DNA of 15,518 bases from an uncultured Bacilli bacterium (GCA_947632355.1 CANROY010000030.1:1-15518), one strand, 5' to 3'; shown: positions 1 to 8,836, counted from the first letter of the stretch. Notes: generated by a model not told the origin, from the letters alone. Made by a program: numbers and translations.

Positions 1-87
1 TTCTCGGCATAAATATTTTAATGACTTACTTCCCATTTTTAATATAACGGGAACTTTCAATTTTATTTTTAGAAAATGAATAAATGT

Positions 88-116
88 TTGACTTACAGCA
101 TATTTAATGATAGAAT
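88..116 (+). promoter_or_regulatory. Sigma-A-type promoter of rpmB
   Basis: TTGACT at 88-93 and TAGAAT at 111-116 are separated by exactly 17 bases. A TG dinucleotide at 108-109 makes this an extended -10 promoter. Transcription should start near 123, giving a leader of about 26 nt that carries GGAGGTG at 135-141. Confidence 0.85.
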
Positions 117-148
117 TTTATAGAAAAGAAATTTGGAGGTGCAAAAAA

Positions 149-307
149 ATGGCTAAAAATATATCAAAAAAGAAACCTTTAACTGTAAATTTAAGAAGTA
201 AAGCATGTAATGCTGTTAAAAGTAGACAAAAACCAAATTTACAAAAGAAAAAAATAAATGGTGAAACCGTTTTAATCTCTGCTAGAGAAGCAAAAAAAAT
301 GAACTAA
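149..307 (+). CDS. rpmB: 50S ribosomal protein bL28
   Basis: A 52-residue basic protein of the large ribosomal subunit. From family knowledge, residues 15-31 (RSKACNAVKSRQKPNLQ) align without gaps with the RSHAMNASKRTWGANLQ stretch of Bacillus L28, and the end (ISAREAKKM) matches the usual VSARALKSG. The ATG at 149 is chosen because GGAGGTG lies 7 bases before it; an in-frame ATG at 107 lies inside the promoter and cannot be used. The protein is slightly shorter than usual (about 60 residues) and lacks the early Cys and the Gly-Asn-Asn segment of typical copies, so it is a divergent L28 or a second paralogue. It is monocistronic and convergent to rpoC. Confidence 0.85.
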   Translation: MAKNISKKKPLTVNLRSKACNAVKSRQKPNLQKKKINGETVLISAREAKKMN

Positions 308-326
308 AAAATGGTTCATTTTTTTT
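292..326 (+). terminator. Intrinsic terminator of rpmB
   Basis: A perfect 13-bp stem pairs 292-304 with 314-326 around a 9-nt loop that contains the stop codon. The 3' arm ends in eight T, which supply the U-tract. It overlaps the last codons of rpmB. Confidence 0.85.
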
Positions 327-348
327 ATGTAATATTTCTTATTTATTA

Positions 349-383
349 CAAAATAAAAAGAAATAGCATTTACACTATTTCTT
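349..383 (-). terminator. Intrinsic terminator of the rpoBC operon
   Basis: Read on the minus strand, AAGAAATAG (383-375) pairs perfectly with CTATTTCTT (366-358) around an 8-nt loop, followed by a T-rich tail (TTTATTT). The stem begins inside the rpoC stop codon. Confidence 0.8.
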
Positions 384-3300
384 AAGCTTCTTCATCCATT
401 AATTTTTCTTCAAAGAATTCACTGGCATCATCATCCATAAATTCTTTTTGAAGTAAAAGTTCAATGTCACTATATTGTTTTGCACCAGTACCAGCAGGTA
501 TTAGTTTACCAATTAAGACATTTTCTTTTAATCCTCTTAAATAATCGACTTTTCCACGAATAGCAGCATCGGTTAGAACTCTTGTTGTCTCTTGGAAAGA
601 TGCAGCAGATAGGAAGGAATCGGTTTCTAGAGAAGATTTGGTAATACCAAGCATAATTGGACGACCTTTTGCAGGAACTCCACCTCTTAAGATAACTGGT
701 TTATTACCATTCGTAAATTCTCTCATAGAGACAGTTAAACCTTCTACGAAGTCAGTGTCTCCAGCATCAATAATACGAACTTTATTAATCATACGAGATA
801 CGATAATTTCAATGTGTTTATCAGAAATATCAACACCTTGTAATTTGTAAACCATTTGAATTTCTTTTAAGATGTATTCTTGTGCAGTAATTGGGTCGGT
901 TACAGCAAGCAATTCTTTAGGGCTAATAGCACCTTCTGTTAATTTATCTCCTGCTTGAACCGTATCCCCAACATTAACACGTACTTTCATATTGTAATTG
1001 GTAATATGGTCTCTTACTTCTACATCATTGGCAATAACAATTTTATGTTTACCATTTTGTTCTTCAATAGATTCCACTTTACCATTAATTTCTGCAATGG
1101 TTGCTTTACCTTTTGGATTTCTGGCTTCAAATAACTCTTCAACTCTTGGAAGACCTTGTGTGATATCGTCTCCACCTGCAACACCACCTGAGTGGAATGT
1201 ACGCATAGTAAGTTGGGTACCAGGTTCACCAATAGATTGAGCAGCCATAATACCAACAGCTTCACCAGTTTCAACTAAATTACCGGTTGCTAAGTTGCTA
1301 CCATAACATTTTTGACAAACACCGTTTTCACATTTACAAGTTAAAATACTTCTAATTTCAACCTTTTTAATGCCGGCTTTCTCAATTTTAGCAACAATAT
1401 TTTCGGTAATCATTTCACCCTTATCCAAAATTAATTCTTTTGTTTCAGGATTAATAATCTTTTGAGCAGTGAAACGACCTAAAATACGTTCAGCAAGTGG
1501 TTCAATAACAGAACCATCTTTATCATTAATTAAATCATAAACTTCTACACCATTGATAGAACCACAATCGTATTCACGAACAATGATATCTTGTACAACA
1601 TCAACTAAACGTCTTGTTAAGTATCCAGAATCCGCAGTACGAAGGGCTGTATCAGCAGAACCTTTTCTTGAACCATGGCTTGATAAGAAGAATTCAGATA
1701 CGTTAAGTCCTTCCATAAAGTTTGAAGTAATTGGAATTTCAACGGTAGAACCATCTGGTTTTGCCATTAATCCACGCATACCAGAAAGTTGAACGAAGTT
1801 GGAAATAGATCCACGAGCACCTGAGTTCATCATCATAAATAATGGGTTATCATAGTCTCCATCTGCCATTGCTTGAAGTTCGGCTTTAATTTTATCACCT
1901 TGTTGTGTCCAAGTTTGAATGACATTATTGTAACGTTCTTCTTCGGTAATTAAACCACGTTTAAATTGTTTATTAATTTTATCAACAATTTCTTTACCCT
2001 CGGCAATGATTTCTTCCTTTTTCTCACTGACTTTAATATCAGCAGCAGAAACGGTTATACCAGCAACCGTAGAATATTTAAATCCTAAGTCTTTTAATTT
2101 ATCTAGCATAATAGAAGTTTCGGTTGTTTTGTATCTTTTAAATACTTGGGCAATGATATTTTGTAAAGTCTTTTTAACAAATGGTTGAACAAGTTCCATT
2201 TTAGAAATGGCATCTTTTAAATCTGTTCCCATTTCTAAGAAATACTTACTTGGGGTAATTCCTTCAATATTCGCTTTTGTAGGTTCATTAATATATGGGA
2301 ATGAATCTGGTAAAATTTCATTGAATATGATTTTACCACAAGTGGTTACTAAGTATTTATCTTTTTGGTCATCAGTAAATAGTTTATGTTTGAATGAATT
2401 TACCGGAACAACAATTCTTGTATGTAAGGTAATTTCTTTTCTTTCATAAGCCATTAAGACTTCGTTTTCATTTTTATAGGCTTTACCTTCATTTGGTTCT
2501 CCTGCTTTTTCAATTGTTAAATAGCAGTTACCAAGTACCATATCTTGTGATGGTGTAACGATTGGTTTACCATCTTTAGGGTTTAAGATGTTATTAGCAC
2601 CCAACATTAAAATTCTGGCTTCTGCTTTTGCTTCTTCACTTAAAGGTACGTGAACAGCCATTTGGTCTCCATCGAAGTCTGCGTTAAATGCAGTACATAC
2701 AAGTGGATGCAAACGAATGGCTTTACCACCAACTAGTTTTGGTTCGAAGGCTTGAATACCAAGTCTATGTAGGGTTGGTGCACGGTTAAGCATAACTGGA
2801 TGTTCCGTTATTACATCTTCTACAACATCCCATACTTGGTCATCTCTAGACTCAATTAATTTTTTAGCACCCTTAATGTTATGAGCAAGTCCTCTTTCAA
2901 CAAGACCATGAATAACATGTGGTTTAAATAGCTCAAGAGCCATTTCTTTTGGAATACCACATTGGTACATTTTTAAGTTTGGTCCAACAACGATAACACT
3001 ACGTCCAGAATAGTCAACACGTTTACCTAGTAAGTTTTGACGGAAACGACCTTGTTTTCCTTTTAGCATACTTGCTAAACTTTTTAAAGGACGGTTTCCT
3101 GCTGCTGTTACACTTCGACCACGACGTCCATTATCAAATAGACTATCGACAGCTTCTTGAAGCATACGTTTTTCATTTTGAACAATGATGGTTGGTGCTC
3201 CAAGTTCAAGTAATTTCTTTAAACGATTGTTACGGTTAATAATACGACGATATAAGTCATTTAAATCACTTGTAGCAAATCTTCCACCATCTAGTTGAAT

Positions 3301-4023
3301 CATTGGACGAAGTTCAGGTGGAATAACAGGAAGAACGGTTAAAATCATCCATTCTGGTTTGTTGTTTGATTCTTGGAAAGCAACTAGGCAGTCTAGACGT
3401 TTTACTAGACGAATACGTTTTTGTCCGGTTGCATCTTCTAATTCTTTTCGTAAATTTTCTACTTCTTTATCAATATCTACTTCTTTAAGTAGGGTTTGGA
3501 TAGCTTCAGCACCCATTCCTACTTTGAAAGTATTTCCATATTTTTCATAATAGGCTCTATATTCTTTATCAGATAAAGTTTGTTTTTTAGCAAGAGGAGC
3601 ATTTCCCGGATCTAGTACAACATAACTTACAAAGTATAAAACTTCTTCCAAATCTCTTGGAGACATGTCAAGAACTAGACCCATTTTAGAAGGTACACCT
3701 TTAAAGAACCAAATATGAGAGCAAGGACTCGCAAGTTCAATATGTCCCATACGTTCACGACGTACTTTTGATTTTGTAACTTCTACTCCACAACGATCAC
3801 AGACAACATTTTTGTATCTTAATCTTTTGTATTTACCACAACTACATTCATAGTCTTTGGTAGGTCCAAAGATTTTTTCACAGAATAATCCATCACGTTC
3901 TGGTTTTAAAGTACGATAGTTAATGGTTTCTGGTTTTTTAACTTCTCCATAAGACCATTCACGAATTTTTTCGGGGCTTGCGATACCTATTTTTATTCCT
4001 TTAAAATTATTAACTTCTATCAT
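382..4023 (-). CDS. rpoC: DNA-directed RNA polymerase subunit beta'
   Basis: Catalytic subunit of RNA polymerase, 1213 residues, close to the Firmicute norm of about 1200. Visible landmarks are the N-terminal zinc-binding cysteines C60, C62, C75 and C78; the active-site NADFDGDQ at 447-454, whose Asp 449, 451 and 453 hold the catalytic magnesium; the second zinc site C820, C896, C903 and C906; and the trigger-loop segment MRTFHSGG at 940-947. The ATG overlaps the rpoB TGA as ATGA, so the genes are translationally coupled, and AAGGTGGTGA lies just upstream at about 4030-4039. No large lineage insertion is seen. The gene is complete and ends in a hairpin terminator. Identity is certain from motifs and from position after rpoB. 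Confidence 0.99.
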   Translation of the reverse strand: MIEVNNFKGIKIGIASPEKIREWSYGEVKKPETINYRTLKPERDGLFCEKIFGPTKDYECSCGKYKRLRYKNVVCDRCGVEVTKSKVRRERMGHIELASPCSHIWFFKGVPSKMGLVLDMSPRDLEEVLYFVSYVVLDPGNAPLAKKQTLSDKEYRAYYEKYGNTFKVGMGAEAIQTLLKEVDIDKEVENLRKELEDATGQKRIRLVKRLDCLVAFQESNNKPEWMILTVLPVIPPELRPMIQLDGGRFATSDLNDLYRRIINRNNRLKKLLELGAPTIIVQNEKRMLQEAVDSLFDNGRRGRSVTAAGNRPLKSLASMLKGKQGRFRQNLLGKRVDYSGRSVIVVGPNLKMYQCGIPKEMALELFKPHVIHGLVERGLAHNIKGAKKLIESRDDQVWDVVEDVITEHPVMLNRAPTLHRLGIQAFEPKLVGGKAIRLHPLVCTAFNADFDGDQMAVHVPLSEEAKAEARILMLGANNILNPKDGKPIVTPSQDMVLGNCYLTIEKAGEPNEGKAYKNENEVLMAYERKEITLHTRIVVPVNSFKHKLFTDDQKDKYLVTTCGKIIFNEILPDSFPYINEPTKANIEGITPSKYFLEMGTDLKDAISKMELVQPFVKKTLQNIIAQVFKRYKTTETSIMLDKLKDLGFKYSTVAGITVSAADIKVSEKKEEIIAEGKEIVDKINKQFKRGLITEEERYNNVIQTWTQQGDKIKAELQAMADGDYDNPLFMMMNSGARGSISNFVQLSGMRGLMAKPDGSTVEIPITSNFMEGLNVSEFFLSSHGSRKGSADTALRTADSGYLTRRLVDVVQDIIVREYDCGSINGVEVYDLINDKDGSVIEPLAERILGRFTAQKIINPETKELILDKGEMITENIVAKIEKAGIKKVEIRSILTCKCENGVCQKCYGSNLATGNLVETGEAVGIMAAQSIGEPGTQLTMRTFHSGGVAGGDDITQGLPRVEELFEARNPKGKATIAEINGKVESIEEQNGKHKIVIANDVEVRDHITNYNMKVRVNVGDTVQAGDKLTEGAISPKELLAVTDPITAQEYILKEIQMVYKLQGVDISDKHIEIIVSRMINKVRIIDAGDTDFVEGLTVSMREFTNGNKPVILRGGVPAKGRPIMLGITKSSLETDSFLSAASFQETTRVLTDAAIRGKVDYLRGLKENVLIGKLIPAGTGAKQYSDIELLLQKEFMDDDASEFFEEKLMDEEA

Positions 4024-7000
4024 AGGATATCACCACCTTCCAAATCTTCTTCATCCAAGTTCTCTGGGAACTCCAAATCATCTAAATCCGTTTCTTCAAA
4101 TTCATCTTCTTCGTTTTCTTCTTGATAGTTGTCTTCCTCTGAAGTTTCTGGTTCTACAGGTTCTTCAGGAGTTTCTTCTTTTTCATTTAAATCAATTTCA
4201 TCAATACGAATGGTATCTTCTTTTTCTTCATCTTTTTCAATTTCTTTTAAGTCTAGTAAATGGTCTTCTTGGTCAAGAATTTGAATATCTAATCCTAAAG
4301 CTTGGAATTCTTTTATTAATACTCTAAAGCTTTCTGGTACACCCGCTTGATTTACGGTTTTACCTTTTACTAAGGCTTCATAAACTTTAACACGTCCAAC
4401 CACATCATCGGATTTAATGGTTAAGATTTCTTGTAGAACGTGAGCAGCACCATAAGCATATAATGCCCAAACTTCCATTTCTCCAAATCTTTGTCCACCA
4501 AATTGGGCTTTACCACCAAGTGGTTGTTGGGTAACAAGTGAATAAGGTCCTGTTGCACGAGCATGTAATTTATCATCAACCATGTGGTGTAATTTTACCA
4601 TATACATAACACCGACATTGATACGGTTTTCAAATGGTTCACCGGTACGTCCATTGATTAATTCTACTTTTCCGTCTTCACTCATTCCGGCTTCTTTCAT
4701 TTCTTCATGAATATCATCTAAGTTTGCTCCATCAAATACTGGAGTTGCGTATTTAACACCTAAACGTTTACCAGCCATTCCTAAGTGAACTTCTAAGATT
4801 TGTCCAATGTTCATACGAGATGGAACACCAAGTGGATTTAACATGATATCAACAGGAGTACCATCTGGTAAGTATGGCATATCTTCTTCTGGTAAGACTA
4901 GAGAGATAACACCTTTGTTACCATGACGTCCACTCATCTTATCTCCAACTTGGATTTTACGTTTTTGAATAATGTAAACACGAATAATTTTAAATACACC
5001 TGCAGGCATATCATCGCTATTTTCTTTCGTATAGACTTTAACATCATGGACAATACCATCAGCACCGTGTTCTACACGTAATGAGGTATCACGAACTTCA
5101 CGCGTTTTTTCTCCAAATATAGCGTGTAACAATTTTTCTTCACTCGTTAATTCTTGAACACCTTTTGGTGTAACTTTACCAACTAGGATGTCGCCTTCTT
5201 TTACTTCGGTACCGATTCTTACAATACCTTCAGCATCTAAGTTCTTACGAGCTTCTTCTCCAACATTTGGAATATCTCTTGTAATTTCTTCTGGTCCTAG
5301 TTTTGTATCACGACATTGAATTTCATAACGTTCAATATGTAAAGATGTATATACATCATCTTTTACTAATCTTTCGTTTAAGATGACTGCATCCTCGTAG
5401 TTATACCCATTATAGGTCATGAAAGCAACGGTCATATTTTTACCTAGAGCAAGTTCACCATTTTGGGTACTTGGTCCATCGGCAATAACTTGTCCGGCGT
5501 GAACTTTATCACCTTTTTTAACTAAAGGACGATGATTTAAACTACTTGATGCATTCGTTCTTTCAAAGTTTGCTAAGTAGTATGTTTCCGTTGTTTTTGC
5601 GTTTTTAATCACGATTTTTAAAGCATCGGCATATTCAACAACACCATCGGTTTTAGATACAACGGTACTTCCTGAATATTTTGCTGCTACGTGTTCAACA
5701 CCTGTTCCAACGATTGGAGAATCACAAGTTAATAGTGGAACGGCTTGACGTTGCATGTTGGCACCCATAAGCGTACGGTTCGCATCATCGTAATCCAAGA
5801 ATGGAATACAACTTGTTGTAATCGCAACTAATTGACTTGGAGCAACATCCACAAAGTTAACGTCTTCACGTTTACACATAACGTTATCGCCATTAATACG
5901 AACTAATACTTCGTCTTCAACAATACGATTGTTATCATCCAACTTAACAGTTGCTTGTGAAATATAGAAGTCTGCTTCTTCATCAGCAGTCATATAAACA
6001 ACATCATCCATTTGAACAACGCCATTGATAACTTTTCTATATGGAGTTGTAATAAATCCATATTCATTAATTTTTGCATATCCTGCTAAAGAAGTAATAA
6101 GTCCAATGTTTTGTCCTTCAGGAGATTCGATTGGACAAATTCTTCCATAGTGGCTTGCGTTAACGTCACGAACGTCCATTCCAGCACGGTCTCTTGATAA
6201 TCCACCTGGACCTAAACTAGATAAACGTCTTTTATCGGTTAATTCAGCAATTGGGTTAATTTGGTCCATAAATTTAGATAATTGGCTTGACCCAAAGAAT
6301 TCTTTTAATATCGCCGTAACAGGTCGAATATTAATTAAAGATTTTGGTGTAACAGAATCTAGTTCTTGAGTAGTCATACGTTCACGAATAACTCTTTCCA
6401 TTCTAGACATACCAGTTTTAAATTGATTTTGAATTAATTCCCCTACTTGACGAACACGACGATTTCCTAAATGGTCGATTTCATCATCATTACCAAATCC
6501 ATCATGTAAATTTAAGTAATAAGAAATAGAGGCATAGATATCAGAAATGGTAAGTCTTTTAATATCGATTGTTTGATCATTACCAATAATTTTTACTACT
6601 TTTTCTGGATTTTGTTTATCATAGACTAAGATTTCTTGTACTTTATTATATGTATCTAATTCTTCATTGATGGTTACTTCTTTAACACCAAATCCATTTT
6701 TTAAAACAGGTTTAATTTTTTCTAAAAGTTCTTTAGTAACCACTGTACCTTTTTTCGCAACAACGGTCTTACCATCTTTAATATCCATAGCAAGGGTTGC
6801 ATTTAAAAGTCGATCTGCAACATTTAATTTTTTATTAAATTTATAACGTCCAACTTTAGCAAGATCATAACGGAAATGATCAAAGAATCTCGTTACTAAT
6901 TGGTTCTTAGCAGAATCCAAAGTAGCAGGTTCTCCTGGACGTAATTTTTCATAGATTTCAATAAGTGCTTCATCCGTATTTTTGGTACTATCCTTAAGAA

Positions 7001-7661
7001 TTGTATTTTCTAAGTAAGCATTATCTCCAAAGACACTTTTGATATCTTCATCACTTGATAAACCAAGTGCTCTTAAGAAGGTTGTAGCAGGTACTTTTCT
7101 TGTACGGTCGATTCTTACGTACATAATATCACGAGCATCAAGTTCGTATTCCAACCAAGTACCACGGTTTGGTATTACTTCACCAGAAATAATACGACGT
7201 CCATTCTTGTCGATTTCACGTTTAAAGTAGATACTTGGAGAACGAACTAATTGTGAGACAATAACACGTTCTGCTCCATTAATAATAAATGTCCCTGCAT
7301 CCGTCATTAAAGGCATATCTCCTAAGAAGATTTCTTGTTCCTTTACTTCTCCTGTTTCATGGATAAATACTCTTGCTTGAACCTTTAATGGTGCAGCATA
7401 GTTTACCATTCTTTCCTTTGATTCTTTTACAGAATATCTAGGCGTGTCAAAAGAATAGTCACCAAAGTCGATGGTCACATTACCTGTAAAACTCTCTACA
7501 GGGAATAATTCTTCGAATGTCTCTTTAATACCTTCCTCTAAGAACCATTGGTAAGATTTTTTTTGGATTTCCAATAAATCCGAAAGTTCCATAGTGTTTT
7601 TTGATTTTGAAAAACTTCTTCTTTCGGCGTAATCACCGAATTTTTTAACTTTATAAGCCAC
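4020..7661 (-). CDS. rpoB: DNA-directed RNA polymerase subunit beta
   Basis: Beta subunit of RNA polymerase, 1213 residues. The start is taken as GTG at 7661, because GGGGTGA lies just before it and the product (MAYKVKKFGDYAERRSF) then aligns with the Bacillus N-terminus; a TTG ten codons upstream has no ribosome site. The rifampicin region (FFGSSQLSKFMDQINP, from residue 455) and the LGPGGLSRDRAG and ESPEGQNIGLI blocks are all present. Two pocket positions are unusual: Lys463 (E. coli 513, normally Gln) and Asp476 (E. coli 526, normally His). The last 77 residues form an acidic low-complexity tail. rpoB overlaps rpoC by 4 bases and has its own promoter at 7735-7763. Confidence 0.99.
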   Translation of the reverse strand: MAYKVKKFGDYAERRSFSKSKNTMELSDLLEIQKKSYQWFLEEGIKETFEELFPVESFTGNVTIDFGDYSFDTPRYSVKESKERMVNYAAPLKVQARVFIHETGEVKEQEIFLGDMPLMTDAGTFIINGAERVIVSQLVRSPSIYFKREIDKNGRRIISGEVIPNRGTWLEYELDARDIMYVRIDRTRKVPATTFLRALGLSSDEDIKSVFGDNAYLENTILKDSTKNTDEALIEIYEKLRPGEPATLDSAKNQLVTRFFDHFRYDLAKVGRYKFNKKLNVADRLLNATLAMDIKDGKTVVAKKGTVVTKELLEKIKPVLKNGFGVKEVTINEELDTYNKVQEILVYDKQNPEKVVKIIGNDQTIDIKRLTISDIYASISYYLNLHDGFGNDDEIDHLGNRRVRQVGELIQNQFKTGMSRMERVIRERMTTQELDSVTPKSLINIRPVTAILKEFFGSSQLSKFMDQINPIAELTDKRRLSSLGPGGLSRDRAGMDVRDVNASHYGRICPIESPEGQNIGLITSLAGYAKINEYGFITTPYRKVINGVVQMDDVVYMTADEEADFYISQATVKLDDNNRIVEDEVLVRINGDNVMCKREDVNFVDVAPSQLVAITTSCIPFLDYDDANRTLMGANMQRQAVPLLTCDSPIVGTGVEHVAAKYSGSTVVSKTDGVVEYADALKIVIKNAKTTETYYLANFERTNASSSLNHRPLVKKGDKVHAGQVIADGPSTQNGELALGKNMTVAFMTYNGYNYEDAVILNERLVKDDVYTSLHIERYEIQCRDTKLGPEEITRDIPNVGEEARKNLDAEGIVRIGTEVKEGDILVGKVTPKGVQELTSEEKLLHAIFGEKTREVRDTSLRVEHGADGIVHDVKVYTKENSDDMPAGVFKIIRVYIIQKRKIQVGDKMSGRHGNKGVISLVLPEEDMPYLPDGTPVDIMLNPLGVPSRMNIGQILEVHLGMAGKRLGVKYATPVFDGANLDDIHEEMKEAGMSEDGKVELINGRTGEPFENRINVGVMYMVKLHHMVDDKLHARATGPYSLVTQQPLGGKAQFGGQRFGEMEVWALYAYGAAHVLQEILTIKSDDVVGRVKVYEALVKGKTVNQAGVPESFRVLIKEFQALGLDIQILDQEDHLLDLKEIEKDEEKEDTIRIDEIDLNEKEETPEEPVEPETSEEDNYQEENEEDEFEETDLDDLEFPENLDEEDLEGGDIL

Positions 7662-7734
7662 GATTTCACCCCATCCAAATATTTTTTTCAAATAACCCTA
7701 ATTTATCAAAAAATTAACACGTCACCAATTTATA

Positions 7735-7763
7735 ATTTTATCAGTAATTACAAGTCGTGTCAA
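7735..7763 (-). promoter_or_regulatory. Promoter of rpoBC
   Basis: On the minus strand, TTGACA (7763-7758) is followed after 17 bases by TAAAAT (7740-7735), with TG one base before the -10 box. This is near-perfect consensus. The -35 box contains the TGA stop of the methyltransferase gene. The predicted start near 7728 gives a leader of about 67 nt. I see no convincing attenuator in it. Confidence 0.88.
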
Positions 7764-8350
7764 TTCTTTTTTGCTCGAAAAATGAAAAAACCTTTTTCTT
7801 TTTTTACAATTTCTAATGTATATATCTCTTTTATTAATTTTTCTATACTTTTTGCTCCTTGGTCTTTACGAATAACGAACCATAATTCACCATTCGGCTT
7901 CAAATGTTCTTGAGCTTTTTCAAGTATTTCCACCACCACACTCTTTCCTGCTCGTATCGGTGGATTGGTAAGAATGACATCAAACGTACCATTTACTTGT
8001 TCATAGATATTACTTTCTATTGCTTCGATTTCCACTTCGTTTTTGCTTCCATTTATCTTTGCTAAGTGAATGGCCCGTTTGTTAATATCGACTAAAACGG
8101 CTTTAGTGTGCAAAAATTTTGCAGCAACAATACCCATAAAGCCATAGCCACAACCAACATCCAAAATACTTGCACATTCCTTTTTCTGCTCTAAAAATGT
8201 TTCTACTAAAAGCCTACTACCAAAATCAATTTTATTTTTCGAAAATACTCCATTATCACTTGTAAAAGCAAAAGAATATCCCCGGTATTGATAAGGTATC
8301 ACTCTTAATTCACTTTTTAATTTTTCGTTATTTGTAAAATAATGTTCCAA
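7760..8350 (-). CDS. ybxB: Class I SAM methyltransferase, YbxB/RsmC-like (rRNA guanine N2)
   Basis: A 196-residue Rossmann-fold methyltransferase of the MTS (RsmC-like) family. Counting from the TTG at 8350, motif I is ILDVGCGYG at about 62-70, the acidic SAM-ribose motif VDIN at 87-90, and the catalytic NPPI at 129-132. This NPP signature belongs to enzymes that methylate an exocyclic amino group, and RsmC methylates G1207 of 16S rRNA; the exact target here is inferred. The TTG at 8350 is preferred over one seven codons upstream because AAAGAGG lies 8 bases before it, and the product then begins MEHYF, like Bacillus YbxB (MSEHYYS). In Bacillus ybxB also sits directly before rpoB, but there rplJ-rplL precede it, and those are absent here. 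Confidence 0.9.
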   Translation of the reverse strand: MEHYFTNNEKLKSELRVIPYQYRGYSFAFTSDNGVFSKNKIDFGSRLLVETFLEQKKECASILDVGCGYGFMGIVAAKFLHTKAVLVDINKRAIHLAKINGSKNEVEIEAIESNIYEQVNGTFDVILTNPPIRAGKSVVVEILEKAQEHLKPNGELWFVIRKDQGAKSIEKLIKEIYTLEIVKKEKGFFIFRAKKN

Positions 8351-8391
8351 AAAATCATCCTCTTTATTCAAACGACTAAACTATACTCAAA

Positions 8392-8421
8392 ATTATAATA
8401 TATTTTCAAAAGAAAAGTCAA
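8392..8421 (-). promoter_or_regulatory. Promoter of ybxB
   Basis: Minus strand: TTGACT (8421-8416), an 18-base spacer, then TATAAT (8397-8392). It lies 42 bases before the TTG start and drives ybxB, possibly reading on into rpoBC. Confidence 0.75.
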
Positions 8422-8440
8422 TCGTTTTAAAACGACTTTT
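8413..8440 (-). terminator. Palindrome and possible weak terminator after the orphan gene
   Basis: TCGTTTTAAAACGA (8422-8435) is a perfect 14-bp palindrome. With a 4-nt bulge, the flanking AAAAG and CTTTT can extend the stem. It starts directly after the stop codon at 8441 and ends against the ybxB -35 box. It could be a weak terminator or an operator; the tail is only moderately T-rich. Confidence 0.35.
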
Positions 8441-8782
8441 CTACATTTTTAATCCGCTTTGTTCTTGCATATATATAAGAACATTATTTAAATTATATAA
8501 AAGATCTAAAACAGAATAACTCGTACTATAACACTTTGAATGTCCTTCTTCATCAAAAAAAATTCCATAAAATTCTTTATGCTCTTTTACAAAACCAATT
8601 GCTAAAAAGCCTTCTTGAAGTTCTAATAATATATTTGGATATAGATGAAACGGAATTTCCGAAATATCAACATCTGAAATCCATTTTTTATTTTTTGCCC
8701 AAAAGCCAGTAAGAATATTAGTATTATCAGTAATAATTAATTCTTTCCCATAAAAATTCTTTTCGTCAAAAGTATAACTCAT
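8441..8782 (-). CDS. Orphan protein of unknown function
   Basis: A 113-residue, probably soluble protein that I do not recognise. The ATG at 8782 (MSYTFDEKNF) is chosen because the longer open frame would begin inside the promoter at 8809-8836; a purine-rich AAGAAGTGGG precedes this ATG. The sequence is rich in aromatic and acidic residues, has a mixed strand-like middle (residues about 40-75, including the pair GFLAIGF and YGIFF) and a C-terminal, probably helical, hydrophobic stretch around LLYNLNNVLIYM. There is one cysteine, in SKCYS. No signal peptide, membrane span or known catalytic motif is visible. It is monocistronic between ybxB and the toxin-like locus. Small size and location fit an accessory gene, but no role can be assigned. 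Confidence 0.7.
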   Translation of the reverse strand: MSYTFDEKNFYGKELIITDNTNILTGFWAKNKKWISDVDISEIPFHLYPNILLELQEGFLAIGFVKEHKEFYGIFFDEEGHSKCYSTSYSVLDLLYNLNNVLIYMQEQSGLKM

Positions 8783-8808
8783 AAAACCCACTTCTTTCTT
8801 GCTATGAT

Positions 8809-8836
8809 ATTCTAACACAAAATTTTTCTTTTGCAA
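8809..8836 (-). promoter_or_regulatory. Promoter of the orphan gene
   Basis: Minus strand: TTGCAA (8836-8831), a 16-base spacer, then TAGAAT (8814-8809), with TG one base before the -10 box. The expected leader is about 20 nt. Confidence 0.6.

Noticed and set aside
1..79. Frame open from the window edge on the plus strand, ending in TGA at 77-79 (25 codons)
   Set aside because: It could be the end of an upstream gene, but 25 open codons in AT-rich DNA prove nothing. A leftward frame is also open here. Neither has a motif or a ribosome site.
382..7661. Mycoplasma-type genetic code (TGA as Trp), considered because of the low GC
   Set aside because: Genes are intact with TGA as stop; rpoB and ybxB end in TGA, and Trp codons read as TGG.
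7662..7728. Leader-peptide or attenuator in the rpoB leader
   Set aside because: No stable hairpin followed by a T-run, and no small ORF with a ribosome site.
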